A stretch of DNA of 5,333 nucleotides from Actinomycetes bacterium (GTDB taxonomy: Bacteria > Actinomycetota > Actinomycetes > Prado026): assembly GCA_025455945.1 (NCBI GenBank), contig JALOLN010000260.1, positions 1 to 5,333 of the forward strand, given 5' to 3'. Below are positions 1 to 5,148 of this stretch, piece after piece (position 1 is the stretch's first letter; every line of letters begins with the position of its first letter). Made by a program: the position numbers and the translations under genes. Under the pieces are notes generated by a model. It was not told where the DNA came from, ran no database searches, and saw only the letters and a list, made by a program, of their open reading frames with translations.

Positions 1-264
1 TACGCCGCCAACGCCACCGCCCGTGGCATCGCCATCACCGACCTGCGGGTGCAGGTCGCCGGCACCCTGGACCTGCACGCGTTCCTGGGCCTGCGGCCGG
101 GCCATGCCGGGTTCGACGGGATCACGGCCACCGTGCACCTCGCCGCCGACGCCCCCGCCGAGCAGCTCGAGGAGCTGCACCGGGCCGTCACGGCCACCTC
201 GCCGGTGGGTCACACCCTGCAGTCGGCGATCGGCACCACCATCGCCCTGGCCCTGTCGGACTGA
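1..264 (+). CDS. OsmC/Ohr-family protein, C-terminal part (5' end outside window)
   Basis: The frame is open from base 1 and ends with TGA at 262-264, giving the last 87 residues. It begins YAANATARGI, which fits the central helix of OsmC-family proteins just after the first conserved cysteine. A strand segment (DLRVQVAGTLDLHAFLGL), an FDGITATVHLAAD strand, a helix (AEQLEELHRAV) and an SPVGHTL motif follow, in the usual OsmC order. Family members are small cytosolic homodimers; classical ones reduce organic hydroperoxides with two cysteines. Here the position where classical OsmC/Ohr has its second cysteine (CPV type) is Ser in ATSPVGHTL, and the visible part has no cysteine. Such Ser-containing OsmC-like proteins exist, so peroxidase activity should not be assumed. 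The first-cysteine region is outside the window. The carbonic anhydrase gene follows 42 bp downstream on the same strand with no clear terminator between. The family call is fairly secure; the substrate is unknown. Confidence 0.82.
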   Translation, partial: YAANATARGIAITDLRVQVAGTLDLHAFLGLRPGHAGFDGITATVHLAADAPAEQLEELHRAVTATSPVGHTLQSAIGTTIALALSD

Positions 265-294
265 CCAGACCGGGACCTCGACCCCGACGAACAC

Positions 295-301
295 GAGAGG
301 A
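295..301 (+). promoter_or_regulatory. Ribosome binding site of the carbonic anhydrase gene
   Basis: GAGAGGA lies 5 bases before the ATG at 307. It is the only good Shine-Dalgarno match near this frame's N-terminus and supports the ATG start. Confidence 0.7.
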
Positions 302-306
302 ACACC

Positions 307-885
307 ATGTCCATCCTCGACGAGGTGCTGGCCGCCAACGAGGCCTACGCCGCGAGCTTCGGCGAGCGGGGGCAGCTCGCCCTGCCGCCGGCCCGCGGGT
401 TCGCGATCCTGACCTGCATGGACGCCCGGCTGGACCCGGCGAAGTACGCCGGGCTGGCCGAGGGCGACGCCCATGTGATCCGCAACGCCGGCGGGCGGGC
501 CAGTGACGACGCCATCCGCTCGCTGGTGATCTCCTACAAGCTGCTGGGCACCCGGGAGTGGTTCGTGATCCACCACACCGACTGCGGCATGGCGTTCTTC
601 ACCGACGAGGTGATGCGCCGGCTGCTGGCGGCCAGCCTCGAGACCGCGGCGCTGGGGCCGGACGGCTTCACCGACGTCGGCAGCGGGCCGGGCTCGACCG
701 AGGGCGAGTACGTCGACTGGCTGACGATCCGCGACGCCGCCCAGGCGGTGGTGGACGACGTCACGCGCATTCGCCGCCACCCGCTGGTCCCCGGGCGGAT
801 CCCCATCCACGGCTACCTGTACGACGTGCGCACGGGTCGCCTCGTGGTGGTCCCGGCGGCGACCGAGGCGGGTCGCGCGCGCTGA
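307..885 (+). CDS. Beta-class carbonic anhydrase
   Basis: A 192-residue protein predicted to catalyse reversible hydration of CO2 to bicarbonate in the cytosol, as a zinc enzyme. The beta-class signature is complete. Cys37 lies in CMDARLDP, which also supplies the Asp39-Arg41 dyad, and HHTDCGM supplies His90 and Cys93; Cys37, His90 and Cys93 are the expected zinc ligands. IRNAGG (58-63) and DDAIRSL (67-73) are further family motifs. The C-terminal strand region GYLYDVRTGRLVVV is typical. It resembles the mycobacterial Rv1284 type (about 163 residues, from memory) but is longer. The extra length is mainly a Gly/Asp-rich stretch at about 110-140 ending EGEYVDWLTI, which I believe is common in an actinobacterial subgroup. 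There is no signal peptide. It follows the OsmC-like gene by 42 bp and probably shares its transcript. A strong stem lies 12 bp after the stop. The catalytic residues leave little doubt about the class. Confidence 0.95.
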   Translation: MSILDEVLAANEAYAASFGERGQLALPPARGFAILTCMDARLDPAKYAGLAEGDAHVIRNAGGRASDDAIRSLVISYKLLGTREWFVIHHTDCGMAFFTDEVMRRLLAASLETAALGPDGFTDVGSGPGSTEGEYVDWLTIRDAAQAVVDDVTRIRRHPLVPGRIPIHGYLYDVRTGRLVVVPAATEAGRAR

Positions 886-897
886 TCGGCACGGCAC

Positions 898-931
898 GGT
901 GGGGGCGGCCTGGGACTGGGCCGCCCCCACC
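898..931. terminator. Bidirectional terminator-like stem-loop between convergent genes
   Basis: The arms GGTGGGGGCGGCC (898-910) and GGCCGCCCCCACC (919-931) pair perfectly over 13 bp around an 8-base loop (TGGGACTG). The stem begins 12 bp after the carbonic anhydrase stop and 17 bp after the minus-strand membrane-protein stop, so it can serve both. There is no T-tract on either side, which is common for actinobacterial terminators. The function is inferred from structure and position. Confidence 0.65.
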
Positions 932-948
932 GGCAGGTCGTCCGACCC

Positions 949-1806
949 CTACGGGCCCGGCCCCTGGACCTCGCCGCCTCTCGATCCCCCCGACGGGCCC
1001 TGCTCCTGGACATTGGCGCCCCTCGACGGCCCCTCGCGGGCCTTCCCTCGCATGGCGAGCACCCACGTGGAGAGGCTGGCCGTGGCAGCGACGGCGAGGG
1101 GCGCGACCGCCGGCCAGGGGGTCTTCAGCGCGCCGCCGACCGCACCGGCGAGGCCGGCGATGCCGGCCACCATCAGGGTGCCGTTGCGGCGCAGGCCGCC
1201 GACGGCCCCGACCGCCAGCCCGGTGCCCACGCCGGCGAGGGCGCCGGCGAGGGCGTCGAGTGCGCTCGCCGTGGCCGGCGTCGTCAGGTCCGGGGTGAGC
1301 GGGTTGGTGACGACGGGCGCCAGCACCGCCAGGACGATCGCGACCGTGGGGCTGAGCACCGCTGCCAGCGCCACCCGCGCATGACGGCGTTCGACGGGGC
1401 CGGAGCGCCCCGTCCACGCGCCGAGCACCGAGGCGGCCCCCACCGCCGTGCAGGTGATCAGCGTCGGGAGGAGGTCCGCGGTGCCGCCGAGCAGCTTCGA
1501 GACGGCCGGGCCGGTGAGCGCGCCGAGCAGCATCGGCGCCCAGGCGCGGACCCGCAGGGCCAGCGCCACCAGCAGGCCGCACAGCGCGCCGGCGACTGTG
1601 AACATCCCCGCCGTGAGCGTCGCGTCGGCGATGCCGAGGGAGAAGGCGGGGTCGAGGCTGTTCGTAGCGACGATGACGAGCAGGGCGCTGCCGAGCAGGC
1701 CCACCCAGGCGATCACGGGGCTCAGGGCGGCCACGACGATCCAGCGCGCCCGCGCCACCCCCCGCTCCTGCGGGGGTGTCGATTCACCCTGCACCTCGGT
1801 GCTCAT
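949..1806 (-). CDS. Unrecognised polytopic membrane protein
   Basis: A 285-residue protein. The ATG at 1806 is chosen because AGGTGAG lies just upstream on the minus strand; an in-frame ATG at 1836 would add ten residues but has no such site. Hydrophobic stretches lie at about 22-48, 60-84, 89-100, 111-131, 143-166, 180-203, 210-227 and 231-252, so several membrane segments are likely. A short N-terminal tail (STEVQGESTPPQERG) precedes the first. A charged RSGPVERRHAR loop falls near 134-144, between two similar-looking halves. The last 33 residues are soluble, rich in Gly, Pro and Ser, and contain two imperfect copies of a 14-residue unit. I recognise no catalytic or transport motif and assign no function. 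It lies 85 bp downstream of the FUSC-family gene on the same strand and is probably co-transcribed with it. GC-rich coding bias and the ribosome binding site make it a real gene. Confidence 0.8.
   Translation of the reverse strand: MSTEVQGESTPPQERGVARARWIVVAALSPVIAWVGLLGSALLVIVATNSLDPAFSLGIADATLTAGMFTVAGALCGLLVALALRVRAWAPMLLGALTGPAVSKLLGGTADLLPTLITCTAVGAASVLGAWTGRSGPVERRHARVALAAVLSPTVAIVLAVLAPVVTNPLTPDLTTPATASALDALAGALAGVGTGLAVGAVGGLRRNGTLMVAGIAGLAGAVGGALKTPWPAVAPLAVAATASLSTWVLAMRGKAREGPSRGANVQEQGPSGGSRGGEVQGPGP
951..1024 (-). repeat. Imperfect in-frame direct repeat in the 3' end of the membrane-protein gene
   Basis: Bases 951-982 and 993-1024 match at 26 of 32 positions with a 42-nt period, exactly 14 codons. 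On the protein this gives RGANVQEQGPSGGS followed by RGGEVQGPGP and the stop. The frame-preserving spacing suggests an old in-frame duplication that lengthened a flexible tail. Confidence 0.65.
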
Positions 1807-1891
1807 GGCGCTCACCTGCCTGCACCCCCAGTGCACCGCAGCGGCGGCGCTGCCGCCAGAGTCGTCGGTCCACGCCGGGGTGGCGTCGGCG
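1807..1891 (-). other. Intergenic gap between the two membrane-protein genes
   Basis: The 85-bp gap holds the ribosome binding site of the downstream gene (AGGTGAG on the minus strand at 1817-1811). It also holds two small GC-rich hairpins: 1872-1886 (5-bp arms ACGCC/GGCGT, 5-base loop) and 1843-1857 (6-bp arms GGCGGC/GCCGCC, 3-base loop). Either could be a weak attenuator or a processing site, but short stems like these arise easily by chance at this GC content. No clear promoter is visible, so co-transcription is the simplest reading. Confidence 0.35.
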
Positions 1892-2869
1892 CTACCCGTC
1901 GTCGCCCGTGGCGGCCCCGACCAGCCCGGCCCGCTCGTCCCAGCGCGCCATCAGCCAGACCAGGAGCACGACGAGCACCGCCCCGATCGCGGTGAAGAGC
2001 ACACGGACCAGGGTGAGCTCGACGGTGGCCCCGGGGTCGTCGCCGTGGGACACGAACAGCAGCAGCATCGGGGTCAGGAACAGGGTCTGCAGGAAGTAGT
2101 TGCCGCTCATCGCGTAGGCGGCCAGGGCCACGAGGAACCCGATCGCGGCCACGAGGACCAGGTCGGCGGGCAGCAGCAGCACCACGAGCGCGGCGAGCAC
2201 GGCACCCAGCAGGGTCCCCACGACCCGCGGGACGACGAGGGCGCCCCGCTCCTCGGGAGCCGGGCGCAGGGCCACGAGCATGGTGACCGCCACCCAGAAG
2301 CCGTACTGCAGCCCGAGCAGCTCGGCCACGGCGGTCGCCCCACCGGCGGCCACGGCGAGCACCACGGCATGCCGCCAGGCGATCGCCCAGGGAAGTGGCC
2401 GCGGCGGGTGCTTGCCGTAGCGCATGAGCGCGGCGATGCCCAGGCCGATGAGCCCGCCGACCACGCCCCAGAGCCCCGCGAGCCACCACGGCATGCCGCG
2501 GTCGCTCACCGCGAACACCAGCGTGATCAGCGGGGCCAGCATGAGCATGCCCGAGGAGTAGGTGCTCGCCGCCGCGCTGGCCAGGGTGATCGCCCCGACC
2601 GCGATGCCGGACGCCCAGGGATCCTCCGAGACCGCCGCGCCGAGGGCCGCGGCGACCCCGAGCAGCAGGGTGACCGCGGCCGCCGAGCGGGTCGACATGA
2701 CGGTCCCGAAGGTCATGGCCGAACCGGAGGCGAGCCCGACCACCAACCCGGCCGCGGTGCCGCCGATGGCCGTGACGATCCCCCCGGCGACCAGGACGAC
2801 GGCGACCAGCAGGGCCGACGCCTTCAGGGTGCCCGGGGCGGGACGCCCGAGCTGCAGCGCGCCGCTCAC
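1892..2869 (-). CDS. FUSC-family membrane protein (fusaric acid resistance protein-like)
   Basis: A 325-residue protein from the GTG at 2869; the frame is open further upstream to 3178, but that extension is low-complexity and overlaps the opposite-strand dps gene. A G-rich GGGATGGGA lies about 11 bases upstream, so the start is only moderately supported. About twelve hydrophobic segments fall in two halves, roughly 17-150 and 165-306, with a basic linker (RYGKHPPRPLPWAIAWRH) between. The second half carries the FUSC-like pattern: YGFWVAVTMLVALRP (189-203), then the loop APEERGALVVPRVVGTLLGAVLA (204-226), where aromatic-rich segment, RP and R-x-x-GTLLGA are diagnostic. FUSC/aromatic-acid exporter-like proteins are inner-membrane proteins linked to efflux of aromatic acids. 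Many are 600-700 residues; this is a compact form without the large soluble domain. The substrate is unknown. It is first of a probable two-gene unit and divergent from dps. Confidence 0.8.
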   Translation of the reverse strand: MSGALQLGRPAPGTLKASALLVAVVLVAGGIVTAIGGTAAGLVVGLASGSAMTFGTVMSTRSAAAVTLLLGVAAALGAAVSEDPWASGIAVGAITLASAAASTYSSGMLMLAPLITLVFAVSDRGMPWWLAGLWGVVGGLIGLGIAALMRYGKHPPRPLPWAIAWRHAVVLAVAAGGATAVAELLGLQYGFWVAVTMLVALRPAPEERGALVVPRVVGTLLGAVLAALVVLLLPADLVLVAAIGFLVALAAYAMSGNYFLQTLFLTPMLLLFVSHGDDPGATVELTLVRVLFTAIGAVLVVLLVWLMARWDERAGLVGAATGDDG

Positions 2870-3052
2870 GGGCGCGACTATCCCATCCCGCCGCCGGGGT
2901 GGCTGCCGTCGGGTGACGTCGGGGGCCGACTGCTGCGCGCGGCGTCGCTGCGTCGGTGCCACTGGTCCCGGGCCGGCGGGACGTCCATCCCCTCCCCGGC
3001 GCCGCCCGGTGCGGCAGGCTGGAACCACACGTCCGTCGATCGAGGAGGACTC
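2870..3052. promoter_or_regulatory. Divergent intergenic region between the FUSC-family gene and dps
   Basis: This 183-bp region must hold promoters for both directions, but I see no convincing -10/-35 pair. Two short inverted repeats are present: 2918-2930 (GTCGG, 3-base spacer, CCGAC) and 2965-2982 (GTCCCG, 6-base spacer, CGGGAC). The second lies about 70 bp upstream of the dps start and could be an operator, but repeats this short are expected by chance in GC-rich DNA. Confidence 0.35.
3043..3048 (+). promoter_or_regulatory. Ribosome binding site of dps
   Basis: A perfect AGGAGG sits 4 bases before the GTG at 3053. It fixes the start, since the frame is also open far upstream by chance and no ATG is well placed. 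Confidence 0.85.
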
Positions 3053-3528
3053 GTGGAGACCCGCACCATCACGGCCGACCTGCAGGACACGCTCGTCGAG
3101 CTCATCGACCTGTCGCTGCAGGCCAAGCACTACCACTGGAACGTGACCGGGCAGGAGTTCCGCGGCGTGCACCTGCACCTCGACGAGATCACCGACCAGG
3201 TCCGGCTCTGGTACGACGAGGTCGCCGAGCGGATGGCGTCCGGCTCTGGTACGACGAGGTCGCCGAGCGGATGGCGACCCTCGACGTCGCGCCGGACGGC
3301 CGGCTGGCCACGGTCGCCGCCGCGACCCCGCTGCCCGCGCCGACGGCCGGGTGGCAGCCCGACGCCGACGCCGTCGCGATGATGCAGGGCCGGCTGGAGG
3401 AGGTCGCCTCGCGCATCAACACGCGTGCCGCGGGCATCGAGGAGGACCTGGTCACCCAGGGCATCCTGCTCGAGATCTCCGGTGGCCTGGCCAAGCACGC
3501 CTGGATGATGCGGGTCTCCCGGCGCTGA
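3053..3528 (+). pseudogene. dps: Dps-family ferritin-like protein, frameshifted by a 38-bp tandem duplication
   Basis: Dps proteins form 12-subunit cages that oxidise and store iron and protect DNA from oxidative damage. From the GTG at 3053 the protein starts VETRTITADLQDTL and reaches KHYHWNVTG. Ferroxidase residues match E. coli Dps spacing exactly: His28, His40, Asp44, Asp55 and Glu59 (E. coli His51, His63, Asp67, Asp78, Glu82). At 3200-3276 a 38-bp segment encoding VRLWYDEVAERMA is present twice in tandem. Since 38 is not a multiple of three, the frame shifts after residue 62 and ends at a TGA at 3380-3382, giving a 109-residue product with a foreign tail. The second copy continues in another frame (MATLDVAPDG to KHAWMMRVSRR) to the TGA at 3526-3528. 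Deleting one copy gives an intact 145-residue Dps. An ATG at 3271 could restart translation, giving only the 85-residue C-terminal part. Sequencing or assembly error is the main alternative to a real mutation. Confidence 0.88.
3200..3276 (+). repeat. Perfect 38-bp tandem duplication inside dps
   Basis: Bases 3200-3237 and 3238-3275 are identical; one further base also matches, so the 38-nt periodicity runs through 3276. The unit starts GTCCGGCTCTGGTACGACGA and ends GAGCGGATGGC. The preceding bases (G3199, C3237) differ, which fixes the boundary. It covers the codons for ferroxidase ligands Asp55 and Glu59. The absence of any mismatch indicates a recent event or an artefact. Confidence 0.95.
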
Positions 3529-3673
3529 CGGCCGCTGCCCGGCCCCCACGTCGGCGGCCCAGCTGGACACCGGATCGTGCAGACGTGGGTGCCGCGACCT
3601 CGCCTCCCACCCGACCGCGCGGTGCTGTGGATGATCGCCGGGCTCGCCGCCGGGCGCGGCCGGGCGCGGCCAG
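3529..3673. other. Region between dps and the insertion sequence; possible interrupted small ORF
   Basis: An 8-bp inverted repeat (CCCACGTC 3545-3552, GACGTGGG 3582-3589) has a 29-base loop and could be a weak dps terminator. From a GTG at 3577 a plus-strand frame reads VQTWVPRPRLPPDRAVLWMI, then AGLAAGRG, before a TGA at 3676-3678 created just inside the insertion sequence. The basic-then-hydrophobic pattern resembles the start of a membrane-associated protein, but there is no good ribosome binding site and I do not recognise it. A perfect 10-bp tandem repeat (CGGGCGCGGC twice, 3651-3670) lies three bases from the element. Confidence 0.3.
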
Positions 3674-3727
3674 TGTGATGTCTCAGGACATGGGTGACAG
3701 TTCTGTATCAGGACTTCGGTGACAGTT
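3674..3727 (+). repeat. Left terminal inverted repeat of the insertion sequence
   Basis: Compared with the reverse complement of 5095-5148, 46 of 54 positions match without gaps. It contains the first two copies of the 20-bp end motif, at 3683-3702 and 3708-3727. Confidence 0.88.
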
Positions 3728-3753
3728 GGTGTGTCAGGACTTCGGTGACGCTG
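3683..3753 (+). repeat. Three direct copies of the 20-bp end motif (left end)
   Basis: TCAGGACATGGGTGACAGTT (3683), TCAGGACTTCGGTGACAGTT (3708) and TCAGGACTTCGGTGACGCTG (3734) are spaced 25 and 26 bp. They are probably transposase-binding sites on one DNA face region. The third overlaps the 3' end of the transposase gene and contains its stop codon. Confidence 0.8.
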
Positions 3754-5023
3754 CTGGGTTCTTGGGGCGGGTTCCGGGGGGTCGGCCGTTGCCGACGTAG
3801 GTGATGCCGGGCGCGGGTTTGGTGTGCTCGGCGAGGATCTCGCCGTCGAGGTCGGTGATGAGGATCCTCGCGCCGGTCCGGCTGTCGGCAGTGACGACGA
3901 GGACGTGCTCGAATGCGTGGTCGACGTCGACCTTGTAGGTCACCGAGTCCAGCGCGATGGTGCCGACGCTGCTGACCGTTCTGACGCGGGTGTCGGCGGG
4001 CAGGTGGGCGGGTGGCTTAAGTCGGGGGTTCCGGACCGGGGCGGGCGCCCGGTAGGTGAGTCGGTCCGGCTTGGGGCGGGGCGGGTCGGCCTTCGGGGTC
4101 GCTTCCCAGGCGGCCAGCGGTGTGATGCGTCCGGGTAGGCCCTGGTGGGGGCGCTCGGTGTTGTAGATGTGGTCGAAGGCGTCGACCTGGGTTTGCAGCT
4201 GGGCCAGCGTGGCGGCCAGTGGCTGCTTGTCCAGGTAGCGGAACAGAGTCTGGTGGAACCGTTCGTTCTTGCCCTGGGTGGTCGGCTTGTGCGGCTTGCC
4301 GGTGATCGGCTCGGTCCCTAGGGCGGAAACATGGGCGACGAGCTGGCCGATGACGCCCCGCCGGGTCGGGTTCAGGGCGAGCCCGTTGTCGGACAGCAGC
4401 CGCTGCGGAACGCCGTGCGCGGCGACGGCCTTGTCGAACACCGCGATCGCGTCCTTGGCGGTCTCACTGGCCGCGACATGGGAGGCGACCGCGTAGCGGG
4501 AGTGGTCGTCGATGAGTTGGAGGATCACGCACCTGCGGCCACCGGTGAGCACGTACTCGGTGGCGTCGAGCTGCCAGCACGCGTTCGGCGCCGGGTAGAC
4601 GAACCGCCGCCACGCCGAGCGGGGCTTCTTCTTCGGCTCCGCGCGAGCTACGCCAGCCTCGCGGAAGATCCGCGCCAAGGCTGCCGTCGACGGGACCGGG
4701 TCCAAGCCCATCGCACGCATCTTGTCGTGCACGCTGATCGGGCCATGGTCCAGCCCAGACGCCTCAAGCGCCGCCCGCACCTGCACCGCCTGGGCCTTGA
4801 CCTCGTCGGTCAGCTTCGACGGGCTCGACCGCGGACGCCTGGACCTGGGCTCGAGCACCGCGGCTGCCCCGTCGACCTTGACTCGTTTGCGGAGCTGGTA
4901 GAACGACTTCCGGGAGATGCCGTGCTCGGCGCAGAACGTCGAGACCGCGCCGCGTGGCGCGTCCTCCGGCCACTGCGCGATCGCTAGACGGACCCGGGGA
5001 TCAATGGGCTTGTGATTCGACAT
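3734..5023 (-). CDS. IS481-family-like DDE transposase
   Basis: A 429-residue transposase that would cut and join the element ends. The N-terminus (about 8-60) is a helix-turn-helix region containing AEHGISRKSFYQLRKRV; a second DNA-binding segment covers about 70-125 (TAALARIFREAGVA). The RNase H-like integrase core starts near 143. Its catalytic triad is Asp153 (WQLDATEY), Asp212 (LLSDNGLAL) and Glu254 (GKNERFHQTL), with 41 residues between the second Asp and Glu. IYNTERPHQGL (288-298) is the typical end of the core. A C-terminal beta-rich extension (VRTVSSVGTIALDSVTYKV and onward, to about 410) is found in longer members of the group. The ATG at 5023 is the first plausible start but has no clear Shine-Dalgarno site; a hairpin lies directly before it. 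The stop falls in the third left-end repeat. No frameshift or premature stop is seen. Confidence 0.93.
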   Translation of the reverse strand: MSNHKPIDPRVRLAIAQWPEDAPRGAVSTFCAEHGISRKSFYQLRKRVKVDGAAAVLEPRSRRPRSSPSKLTDEVKAQAVQVRAALEASGLDHGPISVHDKMRAMGLDPVPSTAALARIFREAGVARAEPKKKPRSAWRRFVYPAPNACWQLDATEYVLTGGRRCVILQLIDDHSRYAVASHVAASETAKDAIAVFDKAVAAHGVPQRLLSDNGLALNPTRRGVIGQLVAHVSALGTEPITGKPHKPTTQGKNERFHQTLFRYLDKQPLAATLAQLQTQVDAFDHIYNTERPHQGLPGRITPLAAWEATPKADPPRPKPDRLTYRAPAPVRNPRLKPPAHLPADTRVRTVSSVGTIALDSVTYKVDVDHAFEHVLVVTADSRTGARILITDLDGEILAEHTKPAPGITYVGNGRPPGTRPKNPAASPKS

Positions 5024-5024
5024 C

Positions 5025-5043
5025 GCGCCAGTCGAACCGGCGC
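5025..5043 (-). promoter_or_regulatory. Hairpin immediately before the transposase start codon
   Basis: In the transposase mRNA, GCGCC and GGCGC arms (5043-5039 and 5029-5025) pair around a 9-base loop, one base before the ATG at 5023. It occupies the place of the Shine-Dalgarno site, which is absent. Such structures in insertion sequences can keep transposase translation low; this role is inference. Confidence 0.4.
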
Positions 5044-5056
5044 ACCCGCCCGCAGC

Positions 5057-5086
5057 TGCCTACCCGCGCGAAGTGTCACCACTCAA
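5057..5086 (-). promoter_or_regulatory. Candidate transposase promoter
   Basis: On the minus strand TTGAGT (5086-5081) and TAGGCA (5062-5057) are separated by 18 bases, with 33 bases from the -10-like box to the ATG. The -35 box is a fair match and the -10 box is poor. It overlaps the degenerate third end motif, so transposase binding there could repress it. Confidence 0.3.
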
Positions 5087-5139
5087 CAGCGCGGAACCGT
5101 CACCGATGTCCTGATGCACAACCGTCACCGATGTCCAGA
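5075..5139 (-). repeat. Direct copies of the 20-bp end motif (right end)
   Basis: Read inward on the minus strand, TCTGGACATCGGTGACGGTT (5139-5120) and TCAGGACATCGGTGACGGTT (5114-5095) are spaced 25 bp. A third, degenerate site keeping only the GGTGAC core lies at 5080-5075, 24 bp further in. The layout mirrors the left end. Confidence 0.72.
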
Positions 5140-5148
5140 GACATGACA
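5095..5148 (-). repeat. Right terminal inverted repeat of the insertion sequence
   Basis: Partner of 3674-3727, differing at 8 of 54 positions. The outermost base is taken as A5148 because the TGT ends align there and similarity stops outside. Confidence 0.86.

Larger units (their letters stand above)
3674..5148 (-). mobile_element. IS481-family-like insertion sequence, complete
   Basis: The element is 1475 bp, bounded by 54-bp terminal inverted repeats starting TGTGATGTCTC at the left and TGTCATGTCTC at the right (read inward). It carries one intact DDE transposase gene nearly filling it. TGT ends, a single-ORF DDE transposase with an N-terminal helix-turn-helix and this overall plan fit the IS481 family, toward its long side. 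No target-site duplication is evident: GGCCAG precedes the left end and GTCTGA follows the right end. This could reflect old insertion, recombination between copies or a variable duplication. Its base composition is visibly less extreme than the surrounding DNA. Both ends and the ORF are intact, so it may be active. Confidence 0.88.

Noticed and set aside
761..1582. Minus-strand frame overlapping carbonic anhydrase and the membrane protein
   Set aside because: Its Arg/Gly/Pro-rich translation has no domain, and it would run through the terminator stem and two well-supported genes.
3021..3052. GGAAC before dps as a stress sigma factor -35 element
   Set aside because: No GTT-type -10 lies at the proper distance, and the motif is too close to the ribosome binding site.
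2870..3178. N-terminal extension of the FUSC-family protein into dps
   Set aside because: The frame is open to 3178, but the added 103 residues are low-complexity and antisense to dps, including its ribosome binding site. The GTG at 2869 precedes the membrane region directly.
3190..3300. Programmed ribosomal frameshift in dps
   Set aside because: The exact 38-bp duplication fully explains the frame change. There is no slippery sequence, and a frameshift would leave 12-13 duplicated residues in the ferroxidase helix.
1448..3382. Very long plus-strand open frame (644 codons)
   Set aside because: It lies antisense to two membrane-protein genes, has a low-complexity His/Gly/Arg/Gln-rich translation, and only its last part (from 3053) is real dps. 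GC-rich DNA leaves such frames open by chance.
3651..3670. Two tandem copies of CGGGCGCGGC as an attachment site or origin iteron
   Set aside because: Only two copies, fully GC, no partner at the other end of the element; short repeats like this are common in such DNA.
3683..3753. CRISPR-like array
   Set aside because: The spacing is about 25 bp with 5-6 bp between motif copies, the spacers are not unique sequences of normal length, and the copies recur inverted at the other IS end.
4331..4987. Plus-strand open frame of 218 codons inside the insertion sequence
   Set aside because: Antisense to the transposase, whose catalytic triad and conserved motifs leave no doubt about the coding strand.
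5025..5043. tRNA T-arm-like sequence containing GGTTCGA
   Set aside because: The pairing does not follow T-arm geometry, and no acceptor, D or anticodon arms are found nearby.
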